DNA from: Anaerococcus vaginalis
GTDB taxonomy: Bacteria; Bacillota; Clostridia; Tissierellales; Peptoniphilaceae
DNA: 64,000 nt
Assembly: GCA_018363915.1 (NCBI GenBank)
Contig: JAGZMY010000010.1
Coordinates: 1-64,000 of the forward strand
Direction: 5' to 3'
Under the pieces are notes generated by a model. That model worked only from the letters and a program-made list of their open reading frames with translations. It was not told the origin of the DNA and searched no databases. Of this stretch, positions 41,681-51,260 are shown in pieces. The translations under genes were made by a program, and so were the position numbers. Numbering within the stretch: position 1 is the stretch's first letter; the number at the start of each line of letters is the position of its first letter.

Positions 41681-42214
41681 ATGAAATTAAATATTAAAGG
41701 TAAAAACATCAATGTTTATGAAAGCTTAAAAGAAGAAGCTAAGGAAAAATTTGATAGGCTTGACAAATATTTCAACAAGGAAGAAGAAATGGACCTCAAA
41801 TTTTCTACCGAAGGTAATTTAAAAAAAGTTGAATCAACCATTTTTCTTAAAGGCGGAACAATTCTAAGGGCAGAAGAGGTAAATGATAATTTCTCAACAG
41901 GAATTGATAAGGTAATAGATGCTTTGGTTCGTCAAATTAGAAAACAAAAAACAAAATTACAAAGAAATAGAAGAAATGGTGAATCAATTAAATTTGAATC
42001 CTTTGATAACATTGAAGAAGGAAAAGAGGAAAATATTCCAAAAATTAAAAGACAAAAAGAAATAGTTCTAAGACCTATGAGCGATGAAGAAGCTTGTATG
42101 CAAATGGAATTATTAAACCATGATTTCTTTATATACTTAGATGATGAAGAAATGAAAACAAGACTTGTATATAAAAGAAAAGATGGACATTACGGATTAA
42201 TTATTCCTGAATAA
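41681..42214 (+). CDS. hpf: Ribosome hibernation promoting factor, long form
   Basis: A 177-aa protein. The N-terminal domain (1-100, MKLNIKGKNINVYESLKEEA) binds the small subunit at the tRNA/mRNA channel. The C-terminal domain (about 120-177, VLRPMSDEEACMQMELLNHD, FFIYLDDE, YKRKDGHYGLIIP) dimerises to make 100S ribosomes; its presence marks the long form used in Firmicutes. ACGGAGGTTC precedes the ATG. It has its own terminator. Confidence 0.96.
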   Translation: MKLNIKGKNINVYESLKEEAKEKFDRLDKYFNKEEEMDLKFSTEGNLKKVESTIFLKGGTILRAEEVNDNFSTGIDKVIDALVRQIRKQKTKLQRNRRNGESIKFESFDNIEEGKEENIPKIKRQKEIVLRPMSDEEACMQMELLNHDFFIYLDDEEMKTRLVYKRKDGHYGLIIPE

Positions 42215-42224
42215 AATAAATTAA

Positions 42225-42255
42225 CTGCTACAAATTATTTTGTAGCAGTATTTTT
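42225..42255 (+). terminator. Terminator of hpf
   Basis: CTGCTACAAA pairs with TTTGTAGCAG, followed by TATTTTT. Confidence 0.85.
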
Positions 42256-42318
42256 GTGTTTACTAAAATTTTTTTTGATATAATATAAATAAAAATATTT
42301 AAATATGAGGGATAAATA

Positions 42319-43125
42319 ATGAAAAAAATTGCTATAGTTGGTTTAGGATTAATGGGCGGTTCTTTTGCTAAGGCTTTTATAGAGTATAGTGATAATATAG
42401 TTTATGGCTATGATATTGATGAAAAAACGAAAAAATCGGCCAAGAATTTTGGTATAAAAATAATTGAAGATAAGAATGAATTAAAAAAAATGGATTTTAC
42501 AATTATTTGTTTAAATCCATTAACCATAAAAAAATTTGTTGGAGAAAATTATAAATACTTATCCAAAACTGTTATGGAAATTTCCGGAGTAAAAAATAAT
42601 TTGTATCCATATATAAAAAAATTATCAGAAAAATATTCTTTCGTATATAAATCAATTCATCCTATGGCTGGTAGAGAAGTTTATGGCTTTGAATCTTCTT
42701 TAAAAGATTTATACAAAAATGCTTCTATGATTTATGTTGATGATTTAGATGATGAGGAGATTTCTTTATTTAAAAAAATTGGATTTGACAAATTTGTAAA
42801 GGCAAGTCCCAAAAAACACGATGAAATGATTTCTTTTACATCTCAACTATGCCATGTGATTTCTAATGCTTATGCATTAAATCAAAAAAGTATTTACCAT
42901 GACGGATTTTCTGCTGGAAGTTTAAAAGATATGACAAGAGTTTCAAAGATTGATGAAAACTTATGGTCAGAATTATTTTTATTAAACAAGGATTTTTTGA
43001 TTGAAGACATAAATACAATGATAGAAAACTTGGAAGAATTAAAAAATGATTTGAAAAATAATGACGTAGATAGATTAAAAGCCCAACTAAAAAAAGGAAA
43101 TGACATAAGAAAGAAGATGTGGTAA
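42319..43125 (+). CDS. tyrA: Prephenate dehydrogenase
   Basis: Makes 4-hydroxyphenylpyruvate from prephenate for tyrosine synthesis. The NAD-binding loop is IVGLGLMGGSFA (5-16); SIHPMAGRE contains the catalytic His region, and SFTSQLCHVISNAY the conserved helix. Length 268 aa corresponds to the catalytic core without an ACT domain, so feedback control through ACT is not expected. It is the first gene of the aromatic cluster and its stop overlaps the aroB start. Confidence 0.92.
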   Translation: MKKIAIVGLGLMGGSFAKAFIEYSDNIVYGYDIDEKTKKSAKNFGIKIIEDKNELKKMDFTIICLNPLTIKKFVGENYKYLSKTVMEISGVKNNLYPYIKKLSEKYSFVYKSIHPMAGREVYGFESSLKDLYKNASMIYVDDLDDEEISLFKKIGFDKFVKASPKKHDEMISFTSQLCHVISNAYALNQKSIYHDGFSAGSLKDMTRVSKIDENLWSELFLLNKDFLIEDINTMIENLEELKNDLKNNDVDRLKAQLKKGNDIRKKMW

Positions 43126-44156
43126 TGAAATTAAGTGCAGATTTAATAAATCCTTATGAAATAGAAATAGGCTCAAATATTATAAAAAAATTAAATACAT
43201 ATTTAAAAGAAAATTATAAAAATTCAAAAATTTTAATTATAAGCGATGACTTAGTTTATAAAATCCACAAAGAAAAATTAATTAAAGAGCTTGACGGATT
43301 TTATTATAAAGAATTTATAATAAAAAACGGAGAAAATTCTAAATCAACAGAAAATTTGATAAAAATTTTAGAATTTGCTGCACAAAATCAATATAGAAGG
43401 TCTGATTTAGTAATTGCTTTTGGTGGAGGAGTTGTAGGAGATATTTCTGGGCTTGTTGCATCTTTATATCTTAGAGGAATTGATTATATTTCAATTCCAA
43501 CTACTTTTTTATCAGCAATTGATTCATCAGTTGGAGGAAAAACAGCCGTAAATTTAAAGGCAGGGAAAAATTTGTGTGGAACTTTTTACCAACCCAAAAA
43601 AGTTTTTATAGATACAGATTTTTTAAAAACTCTATCGGATTATTATTTTAATGATGGTTTGGCTGAGGCTATAAAATATGGAATGATTAGGGACAAGTCT
43701 ATTTTTGAAGAAATTTCAAAAGAAAATGTAAGTAAAACTTACGAAAGTCTCCCATCAATTATAAAAAAATGCTTGGATATAAAAAAATATGTGGTTAAAG
43801 ATGATGAAAAAGATTTTGGTATTAGGCAAATTTTAAATTATGGCCACACATTTGCTCATGCTATAGAGAAAAATTCAAATTTTGAAATAAGCCATGGCCA
43901 TGCGGTTGCTCTTGGTATGAAAATTATGGTTAAAAATTTTTACGAAAGTTTTTACGATGATTTTATAAAAGTGTTGAAAAAATATAATCTTGATAAAGAA
44001 ATTGATTTTGATACAGAAAAAATATTAAAAGTTTGCATGGTTGATAAAAAATCAAGAAATGCCAGGATAAATATAATTGTTGTGAGAAATCTTGGAACTT
44101 GCGAAATTTTAAATATAGATTTAAAGGATTTGAGGAAAATTTATGAAAACAGATAA
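43125..44156 (+). CDS. aroB: 3-dehydroquinate synthase
   Basis: Second step of the shikimate pathway (DAHP to 3-dehydroquinate), NAD- and metal-dependent. Family blocks: LVIAFGGGVVGDISGLVASLY, IPTTFLSAIDSSVGGKTAVN, GLAEAIKYGMI, and the metal His residues in LNYGHTFAHAIE and SHGHAVALGM. Length 343 aa is normal. The ATG at 43125 shares a base with the tyrA stop (TAATG); a GTG two codons earlier is in frame. Confidence 0.95.
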   Translation: MKLSADLINPYEIEIGSNIIKKLNTYLKENYKNSKILIISDDLVYKIHKEKLIKELDGFYYKEFIIKNGENSKSTENLIKILEFAAQNQYRRSDLVIAFGGGVVGDISGLVASLYLRGIDYISIPTTFLSAIDSSVGGKTAVNLKAGKNLCGTFYQPKKVFIDTDFLKTLSDYYFNDGLAEAIKYGMIRDKSIFEEISKENVSKTYESLPSIIKKCLDIKKYVVKDDEKDFGIRQILNYGHTFAHAIEKNSNFEISHGHAVALGMKIMVKNFYESFYDDFIKVLKKYNLDKEIDFDTEKILKVCMVDKKSRNARINIIVVRNLGTCEILNIDLKDLRKIYENR

Positions 44157-45372
44157 TATTTTAATTCATCCATCAAGGCTTGAAGGAGAAATTGACGCCA
44201 TTTCCTCAAAATCTTATGGACATAGGGCTTTGATTTTGGCAGGTCTTTGCGAAAATCCTACAAATATTTATATTAATGAATTTTCAAAAGATATAAATGT
44301 AACTATTGATGCTTTAATAAATTTGGGAGTTGGAATTGAAAAATTTGAAAATTTTGTAAAAGTAATTCCTCCAAAAGAAAAAATAGAAAAAGCCACAATA
44401 GATATGTACGAGTCGGGTTCTTCACTAAGATTTTTTACAGCTGTAGCAAATCATTTTGCCAAAGAAGTAAAAATTATTGGAAAGGAAAGATTAAGTCAAA
44501 GACCAAATTATGAATTAATAAGAAATTTGAGAAAGCATGGTCTTGAAATTTCATCTAATAAAATTCCTTATACGATAAAGGGAAATTTGTTTGGTGGAGA
44601 TTTTGAATTTTTTGAAAATAAATCCAGTCAATACATTACCGCAATTATGCTTGCGTCAAGCAAATTATCTGTAAAAACATCTATAAAATTAAAAGAAAAA
44701 CCCGAATCCCTTGGCTATATTGATATAAGCAGAGAAGTTTTAAAAGATTTTAATGTAGATGTAAAAGAAGAAAATAATTCTTATTTTATAGAAAATCCAC
44801 AAATAAAATCGCCTAATAATTATTATGTTGAAGGCGATTGGTCAAATGCAGCCTTTTTTTATGGGGCAAATCTTATAAATTCTCAAATAAAAATCAACAA
44901 TTTGAAAGAAGATTCCTTGCAAAAAGATAGGGAAATTGTAGATATTATAGAAAAAATAAAAATTTGCAAAAATGATAATAAGACACTTGAAATTGATATT
45001 TCTCAAATTCCAGATCTTTGTCCAATACTTGCTCTTCTTTTGACATATTTAGATAAAACGTCTTATATTACAAATGGAAAAAGATTGAGGCTTAAAGAAA
45101 GCGATAGGCTTGAATCAACTTCAAAAATGCTAAATGATTTGGGAGCGAAATGCGAAATTATTGGAGATAATCTAAAAATTTCAGGGAAAATAAAATCTGG
45201 AACAGTCGATTCTTTTAATGATCACAGAATTGTAATGGCAGCAAGCATCGCTTCCTTAATGGCAAAAGATGATATTATTATAAAAAATTATAAGGCAGTA
45301 AACAAATCCTATCCTTCATTTTTTAAAACTTTTGAAAAATTAGGAGGAAAAATTGAGTATTTAGGAGCTTAA
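44143..45372 (+). CDS. aroA: 3-phosphoshikimate 1-carboxyvinyltransferase (EPSP synthase)
   Basis: Joins phosphoenolpyruvate to shikimate-3-phosphate. Conserved stretches: ISSKSYGHRALILAGL at the N-terminus (a SKSxxHRxL variant), YESGSSLRFFTAVA, RPNYELIRNLRKHGLEI, SSQYITAIMLA, LKESDRLESTSKMLNDLGA and FNDHRIVMAASIASL. 409 aa. It overlaps aroB by 14 bases and abuts the next gene directly, so the cluster is one coupled operon. Confidence 0.95.
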   Translation: MKTDNILIHPSRLEGEIDAISSKSYGHRALILAGLCENPTNIYINEFSKDINVTIDALINLGVGIEKFENFVKVIPPKEKIEKATIDMYESGSSLRFFTAVANHFAKEVKIIGKERLSQRPNYELIRNLRKHGLEISSNKIPYTIKGNLFGGDFEFFENKSSQYITAIMLASSKLSVKTSIKLKEKPESLGYIDISREVLKDFNVDVKEENNSYFIENPQIKSPNNYYVEGDWSNAAFFYGANLINSQIKINNLKEDSLQKDREIVDIIEKIKICKNDNKTLEIDISQIPDLCPILALLLTYLDKTSYITNGKRLRLKESDRLESTSKMLNDLGAKCEIIGDNLKISGKIKSGTVDSFNDHRIVMAASIASLMAKDDIIIKNYKAVNKSYPSFFKTFEKLGGKIEYLGA

Positions 45373-46860
45373 ATGGAAGATTTAAAAGAGATTAGAAATC
45401 AAATTAATAAAATTGATGAAGAAATTATAAATTTATTGAAAAAAAGATTTGACCTTTCAAAAAAAGTTAGAGCCTACAAAATTTCCCACAATAAAAAAAT
45501 TTACGATCCAAAAAGAGAGCGAGAAATTTTAAAAAAAATAAAAGAGGAAAGTCCTGAATACGGCGAATATTTTCTTCCTATTTTTCAAGAAATTATGGAT
45601 CAATCGAAAAATTTACAAAAAGAAGAAGAAAAATATGGACTTTTAGGAAAAAGTTTAGCTCATTCTTATTCAAAAATAATTCACGAAAAAATAGCCTTTT
45701 ATGATTACCAATATTTCGAAAAAAACGAAGAAGAATTAGATTATTTTTTTGAAAGAAAAGATTTTAAAGGAATAAATGTAACAATTCCTTATAAAAAAAC
45801 AGTAATGAAGTATCTAGATTTTGTTTCAAAAAAAGCAGAAAAAATTGGAGCGGTAAATACAATCGTAAATAAAAATGGAAAACTTTACGGTTACAATACT
45901 GATTATTATGGATTTTCTTATAATTTGAGAAAAAATAAAATAAATGTAAAAGATAAAAAATGCTTAATTTTAGGAAAAGGCGCCTCATCAAAAACTGTAA
46001 GCCAAGTTTTAAAAGATGAGGGGGCAAAAAAAATTGTATTTTTGTCAAGAAAATATAAACCTTATTTTAAAGATGTAAAAGATTATTTAGATTTTGAAAT
46101 TATAGTAAATACAACTCCTGTTGGAATGTATCCAAATAATGAAAAATATTTAAAAGAAATTGAACTTTATGATTTTAAAAATTTAGAGGCAGTTGTAGAT
46201 TTAATTTACAATCCATATATGACAAAAATTATAGCTTGTGCCAAAGAAAAAAATATAAAATATGCAACAGGTTTTGATATGTTGCTTGCCCAAGCAGTAA
46301 AAGCAAGCGAATTGTTTTTGGATAAAAAAATTGATGAATCACTGATTGAAAAAATAAAAAAATCTATTTACAAAGAAAAAATAAATATAGCCCTAATAGG
46401 TATGCCAGCAGTAGGCAAAACCAGTCTTGGAAAAATTTTAGCAAAAAATATGAATAGAAAACTTGTCGATATTGATTTAGAATTTGTAAAAAAATATGGA
46501 AATATTGAAGAGTTTTTCAATAAATATGGGGAAGACGAATTTAGAAAAAAAGAAAGCCAAATAATAAAAGAAATTTCAAAAAAAACTTCTCTTGTTATAA
46601 GTTGTGGCGGAGGTGTTGTTGAAAGAAAAGAAAATTATTATTCCCTAAAAGAAAATTCTCTAATAGTAGAAGTAAAAAGAAATTTAGAAAATCTAGAAAC
46701 AGAGGGAAGACCTATTTCAAAAAAATATAATTTATTTGATTTATATAAAAAGAGAAAAAAATTATATGACAGTTTTAAAGATTTTGAGGTGGAAAATAAT
46801 AATTTGCTGGAATGTGCTAAGGAAATTGAGGTGAAATTTTATGAGAATATTGATAATTAA
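45373..46860 (+). CDS. Fused chorismate mutase / shikimate dehydrogenase / shikimate kinase
   Basis: A three-domain 495-aa enzyme. Residues 1-85 are an AroQ-type chorismate mutase (EIRNQINKIDEEIINLLKKR...KIYDPKREREI). Residues 88-330 are shikimate dehydrogenase: GKSLAHSYSKIIH, NVTIPYK with the catalytic Lys, GAVNTIV, NTDYYGF with the catalytic Asp, and a GKGASSKTV NADP loop in place of the usual GxGGxxxA. Residues 337-495 are shikimate kinase: Walker A GMPAVGKTS (343-351), VDIDLEF, EDEFRKKE and SCGGGVV. It thus makes shikimate, phosphorylates it, and converts chorismate to prephenate for TyrA. All three sets of key residues look intact. Confidence 0.92.
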   Translation: MEDLKEIRNQINKIDEEIINLLKKRFDLSKKVRAYKISHNKKIYDPKREREILKKIKEESPEYGEYFLPIFQEIMDQSKNLQKEEEKYGLLGKSLAHSYSKIIHEKIAFYDYQYFEKNEEELDYFFERKDFKGINVTIPYKKTVMKYLDFVSKKAEKIGAVNTIVNKNGKLYGYNTDYYGFSYNLRKNKINVKDKKCLILGKGASSKTVSQVLKDEGAKKIVFLSRKYKPYFKDVKDYLDFEIIVNTTPVGMYPNNEKYLKEIELYDFKNLEAVVDLIYNPYMTKIIACAKEKNIKYATGFDMLLAQAVKASELFLDKKIDESLIEKIKKSIYKEKINIALIGMPAVGKTSLGKILAKNMNRKLVDIDLEFVKKYGNIEEFFNKYGEDEFRKKESQIIKEISKKTSLVISCGGGVVERKENYYSLKENSLIVEVKRNLENLETEGRPISKKYNLFDLYKKRKKLYDSFKDFEVENNNLLECAKEIEVKFYENIDN

Positions 46861-47275
46861 CGGACCAAATATAAATATGCTTGGAATTAGAGAAAAAAAT
46901 ATTTATGGCTCAAAAAATTATAAAGATTTAATAAAATATATAAAAGAATACACTAAAGAAAAGGACATTGAAATTGAAATTTACCAATCAAATTCTGAAG
47001 GACAAATTATAAATAAGATTCAAGAAGCTTATAATTTGTATGATGGAATTGTAATAAATCCAGCAGCTTATACTCATACATCAATTGCAATTTTGGATGC
47101 GCTAAAAGCTGTAAATATTCCAACAGTTGAAGTGCATTTGACAGATGTAGATAAAAGAGAAGATTTTAGAAAAATATCTTATGTTTCATATTTTGCCAAA
47201 AAAACTATTAAAGGCAAGGGATTTGATGGTTATATAGAAGCGATTGATTTTTTAAAAGAAAATTATGATAAATAA
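46841..47275 (+). CDS. aroQ: 3-dehydroquinate dehydratase, type II
   Basis: Third step of the shikimate pathway. Motifs: INGPNINMLGIRE at the N-terminus, YQSNSEGQIINKI, INPAAYTHTSIAI and VEVHLTDVDKRE. The small size (144 aa) and motifs define the type II (dodecameric) enzyme, unrelated to AroD. It overlaps the fusion gene by 20 bases, with GAGGTG before the ATG. The cluster lacks DAHP synthase and chorismate synthase. Confidence 0.95.
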   Translation: MRILIINGPNINMLGIREKNIYGSKNYKDLIKYIKEYTKEKDIEIEIYQSNSEGQIINKIQEAYNLYDGIVINPAAYTHTSIAILDALKAVNIPTVEVHLTDVDKREDFRKISYVSYFAKKTIKGKGFDGYIEAIDFLKENYDK

Positions 47276-47401
47276 ATTTGTAAATTTATTTTACAATTTG
47301 TTGATTTTCATTTAATATTATATTTGTGATAGTTTAATCCTAACTTATTGCCAAAAGCTTATAAAAAGGGTAGGATATACAGAGAATTAGAGGTGAAAGA
47401 T

Positions 47402-50116
47402 TTGGCGTTATTAAATATATTTAAATCATTTAGTCAAAAAGAAATTGACAACAACCAAAAATTGGTTGATAAAATTTTGGCACTAGATGAAGATATGCAA
47501 AAATTAACAGATAAACAGTTACAAGATAAAACTAATGAATTTAAAGAAAGATTAAACAAGGGAGAAAGTCTTGATGATTTATTGGTAGAGGCATTTGCAA
47601 CAGTAAGAGAAGCAAGTGATAGGGTTTTGGGAATGAAACACTATCCTGTTCAATTACTCGGTGGAATTGTTCTACATAATGGACAAATTGCAGAGATGAA
47701 AACAGGAGAAGGAAAAACTTTAGTTGAAACTCTTCCTGCTTATCTAAATGCCCTTGATGGAAAAGGCGTTCACATAGTTACAGTAAATGATTATCTTGCA
47801 AAGCGTGACCAAGAGTGGATGGGAAAAGTTTATTCATTTTTAGGTCTTACAGTAGGTTGTATAATTTATGGACTTACAAATTCAGAAAGACAAAAAAATT
47901 ATAACTGTGATATAACTTATGGAACAAACAACCAATTTGGTTTTGATTATCTAAGAGATAACATGGTTATTTATAAGGATAATATGGTTCAAAGAGGACT
48001 TCACTATGCAATAGTCGATGAGGTTGACTCAATTTTAATAGATGAAGCTAGAACTCCACTTATCATTTCTGGAGAAGGCGATGAATCAACTGATACTTAT
48101 GTAAAAGCAGATGAATTTATAAAAGGCCTTGAAGGAAGAATTTTAGATCCAAACGAAGATTTAGATCAAGATCCATTTGATAGAGAATTTGTTGTAGAAA
48201 AAGTAGATTTCTTAGTTGATGAAAAAAGAAAATCATCAAACCTTACAGAACAAGGTACAGCAAAGGCAGAAAAATTCTTCGGAATTGAAAATTTATCAGA
48301 TCCAGAACATCTTGAACTTGCTCACTACATCAACAATGCTTTGAAAGCAAACACTACAATGACAAGAGATATTGATTATGTTGTAAATAATGGCGAAGTT
48401 ATGATTGTAGATGAATTTACTGGACGTATCATGCAAGGAAGAAGATATTCAGATGGTCTTCATCAAGCAATTGAAGCAAAAGAAGGAGTTGAAGTTCAAT
48501 CAGAATCAAAAACTCTTGCAACAATTACCTTCCAAAATTACTTTAGAATGTATGATAAATTATCAGGAATGACTGGTACTGCAAAAACAGAAGAAGAAGA
48601 ATTTTCAGAAATTTATAATCTAGATGTTGTAGAGATTCCTACAAATAAACCAATTCAAAGAGTTGATGATGTAGATTATGTTTATATAAATGAAAATGGA
48701 AAATATAATGCGATAATTGAAGAAATTAAAAGAGTACATGCAACAGGTCAACCAATCCTTGTAGGTACAATTTCAATAGAAAATTCTGAAAAATTATCAA
48801 ATGCTCTTAAAAAAGAAAAAATAAAACACGTTGTATTAAATGCAAAAAACCACGAAAGGGAAGCTGATATAGTTGCTCAAGCAGGAAGATTAAATTCTGT
48901 AACAATCGCAACAAATATGGCAGGCCGTGGTACTGATATTATGCTTGGTGGAAATGCCGATCACATGGCAAAACAAAGATTGAAAAGAGAAGGAATTTCA
49001 GAAGAATTGCTTGAACAAGTTGACTCTTTCCAAGAAACAGACAACCAAGAAATATTAGAAGCAAGAAAAAAATATAAACATTATAAATCTCTTGTAAAAC
49101 CAGGAATTGACGAAGAAGCTAAAAAAGTTAGAGAAGTTGGTGGACTTTATATAATTGGTTCAGAAAGACACGAATCACGAAGAATAGACAATCAGTTGAG
49201 AGGTCGTTCTGGAAGGCAAGGAGATCCAGGAAAATCAAGATTTTTTATTTCATTAAAAGATGACTTGATTAGACTTAATGTTGGAGAACAAATTTCAAAA
49301 TTTGTAGAAAACTACAATTATCCAGAAGATGAACCAATTGTTTCAAAAATGGTTACAAGATCAATTGAAAAAGCTCAAACAAGAGTTGAAGCAAATAACT
49401 TTGCAACAAGAAAAAGAGTTCTTCAATACGACGATGTAATGAACAAACAAAGAACAATAATTTATAACGAAAGAAAACAAGTTCTTTACGGAGAAAATAT
49501 GAGAGATTCAATTCTAGGAATGATAAAAGATTCAATCTCCCAATCCGTTTATTCATTTACAAATCCACAAGTAAAACCAGAAAATTGGGAAATGGTAGCT
49601 TTATTGAATCATTTAAAATCAATTGCAATTCCTGTTGAATTATTGAAGTTTGAAAATATAAATGATTTTACTCAAGAAAAATTAATAAATTATATTTACC
49701 AAACAAGCTTAGAAAAATATGAAAATAAGGAAAAACAATTTGGCGAAGAAAACATGAGAGAAGTCGAAAGAGTTGTTTTACTTAGAGTAATTGATACAAA
49801 ATGGATGGAACACATAGATTCAATGGATCAAATGAGAAAAGAAATTGGTGTAAGGGCAATGGGAAATGATGATCCTGTAAGAGCTTACACAAATACTGGT
49901 TTTGATATGTATGAAGAAATGACTAATGCCATCCAAGAAGAAACTGTAAGACTTATGATGGGTGTTGAAATCAGACAAAATATTGAAAGAAAACAAGTTT
50001 TAAAACCTGACGAAGAAGGATTTGAAAATCCTGAAAATCCAGAAGAAGCAACAAACAGGGCTGAAAGAAGAAGATTAAAAAGAGAAGCTAAAAAAGGACA
50101 CATCAAGGGTAATTAG
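47402..50116 (+). CDS. secA: Preprotein translocase ATPase SecA
   Basis: Motor of the Sec export pathway. Walker A is in EMKTGEGKTLVETLPAYL; the DEAD-type Walker B is VDEVDSILIDEA; RIDNQLRGRSGRQGDPG and TNMAGRGTDI are motifs of the second helicase domain. About 904 aa. I choose TTG at 47402 because AGAGGTG lies six bases upstream and it yields ALLNIFKSFS, the usual SecA N-terminus; an upstream TTG at 47348 would add 18 atypical residues. The C-terminus ends in a basic stretch without the zinc-binding SEC-C motif. Confidence 0.96.
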   Translation: MALLNIFKSFSQKEIDNNQKLVDKILALDEDMQKLTDKQLQDKTNEFKERLNKGESLDDLLVEAFATVREASDRVLGMKHYPVQLLGGIVLHNGQIAEMKTGEGKTLVETLPAYLNALDGKGVHIVTVNDYLAKRDQEWMGKVYSFLGLTVGCIIYGLTNSERQKNYNCDITYGTNNQFGFDYLRDNMVIYKDNMVQRGLHYAIVDEVDSILIDEARTPLIISGEGDESTDTYVKADEFIKGLEGRILDPNEDLDQDPFDREFVVEKVDFLVDEKRKSSNLTEQGTAKAEKFFGIENLSDPEHLELAHYINNALKANTTMTRDIDYVVNNGEVMIVDEFTGRIMQGRRYSDGLHQAIEAKEGVEVQSESKTLATITFQNYFRMYDKLSGMTGTAKTEEEEFSEIYNLDVVEIPTNKPIQRVDDVDYVYINENGKYNAIIEEIKRVHATGQPILVGTISIENSEKLSNALKKEKIKHVVLNAKNHEREADIVAQAGRLNSVTIATNMAGRGTDIMLGGNADHMAKQRLKREGISEELLEQVDSFQETDNQEILEARKKYKHYKSLVKPGIDEEAKKVREVGGLYIIGSERHESRRIDNQLRGRSGRQGDPGKSRFFISLKDDLIRLNVGEQISKFVENYNYPEDEPIVSKMVTRSIEKAQTRVEANNFATRKRVLQYDDVMNKQRTIIYNERKQVLYGENMRDSILGMIKDSISQSVYSFTNPQVKPENWEMVALLNHLKSIAIPVELLKFENINDFTQEKLINYIYQTSLEKYENKEKQFGEENMREVERVVLLRVIDTKWMEHIDSMDQMRKEIGVRAMGNDDPVRAYTNTGFDMYEEMTNAIQEETVRLMMGVEIRQNIERKQVLKPDEEGFENPENPEEATNRAERRRLKREAKKGHIKGN

Positions 50117-51226
50117 ATGGCAGAAATTTATGAGCTAAGAGAAATCATTAAAGAACTTGATAAAAATCTTGATATGATTGGCTCTCATCTTAACCCAGAA
50201 AAGCTAAATACAGAAATAAAACAAATTGAAAAACAAACTCTAGAAGAAAATTTTTGGGATGATAGCCAAAAAGCTCAAGAAATAATGGCAGATTTGTCAG
50301 ATAAAAAAGAAAATTTTAAAACTTTTACAAGCTTTGAAGAAGAATTAAAAGACCAATCTGATCTTTTGGATATAATTGAAGAAAGCAATGAAGATTTAGA
50401 AAGTCTGAATGAAATTGAAGAAATTTTAAATTCATTAAAAAAAGAAATTGGATCTTTTAAAATAAAAACTGAGCTTGATGGAGAATATGACAAAAATAAT
50501 GCCTATCTTGTAATACATGCTGGAGCTGGTGGACTTGAAGCTACTGATTGGGCAGAAATGCTTATGAGAATGTATACGAGGTTTTTCGAAAAAAGAAATT
50601 TTAAATTTGATGTAACAGATTTAAATAACGAAGAAGCTGGTGGTATAAAATCTGCAACAATTCATGTAAAAGGCTCTTTTGCTTATGGATATTTAAAAGG
50701 AGAAAAAGGCGTTCACAGGCTTGTCAGGATTTCTCCTTTTGATTCTTCAAAAAGACGCCACACTTCTTTTGCATCAGTTGATATTTTTCCTGAATTAAAT
50801 GATGATATGAGTGTAGAAATTGATCCAAAAGATTTAAGGATTGATACTTATAGGGCAAGTGGAGCTGGTGGACAACATGTTAATAAAACTGATTCTGCTG
50901 TAAGAATTACCCACATCCCAACAGGAGTTATAGCATCAAGTCAGGCTGAAAGAAGTCAAACTCAAAATAAAGAAACAGCAATGAAACTTCTTTTGGCAAA
51001 ACTTACTCAAATTAAAGAAGAAGAACACAGGGAAAAAATTGAAGATATTCAAGGAAATTACACCCAAATAGCTTGGGGAAATCAAATAAGATCTTATGTA
51101 TTTCATCCATACACTTTGGTTAAAGATCATAGAACAAATTTTGAAGTTGGAAATGTAGAAAGTGTAATGGATGGAGATATTGACGGATTTATAGATGAAT
51201 ATTTAGCTAATAAGGGAAGGGAATAA
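50117..51226 (+). CDS. prfB: Peptide chain release factor 2
   Basis: Terminates translation at UGA and UAA. The catalytic GGQ is in SGAGGQHVNKTDSAVRI, and the stop-reading region shows SPFDSSKRRHTSFASV. The gene is a single uninterrupted frame of 369 aa: at the point where most bacteria have CTT TGA and a programmed +1 frameshift, the sequence reads GSHLNPEKL with CTT AAC. The ATG directly follows the secA TAG. A terminator overlaps the 3' end. Confidence 0.96.
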   Translation: MAEIYELREIIKELDKNLDMIGSHLNPEKLNTEIKQIEKQTLEENFWDDSQKAQEIMADLSDKKENFKTFTSFEEELKDQSDLLDIIEESNEDLESLNEIEEILNSLKKEIGSFKIKTELDGEYDKNNAYLVIHAGAGGLEATDWAEMLMRMYTRFFEKRNFKFDVTDLNNEEAGGIKSATIHVKGSFAYGYLKGEKGVHRLVRISPFDSSKRRHTSFASVDIFPELNDDMSVEIDPKDLRIDTYRASGAGGQHVNKTDSAVRITHIPTGVIASSQAERSQTQNKETAMKLLLAKLTQIKEEEHREKIEDIQGNYTQIAWGNQIRSYVFHPYTLVKDHRTNFEVGNVESVMDGDIDGFIDEYLANKGRE

Positions 51227-51245
51227 TCTTTCCCTTATTTTTTAT
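51211..51245 (+). terminator. Terminator of secA-prfB
   Basis: TAAGGGAA in the last codons of prfB pairs with TTCCCTTA, followed by TTTTTTA. Confidence 0.75.
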
Positions 51246-51260
51246 TAAAAAGGAGAAAAA

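Noticed and set aside
47276..47401. Possible terminator hairpin between aroQ and secA
   Set aside because: The only pairing (TTGTAAA/TTTACAA region) is short and AT-only with no clean T-run.
50117..50200. Programmed frameshift expected in prfB
   Set aside because: The reading frame is continuous through the usual site; no TGA is present there.
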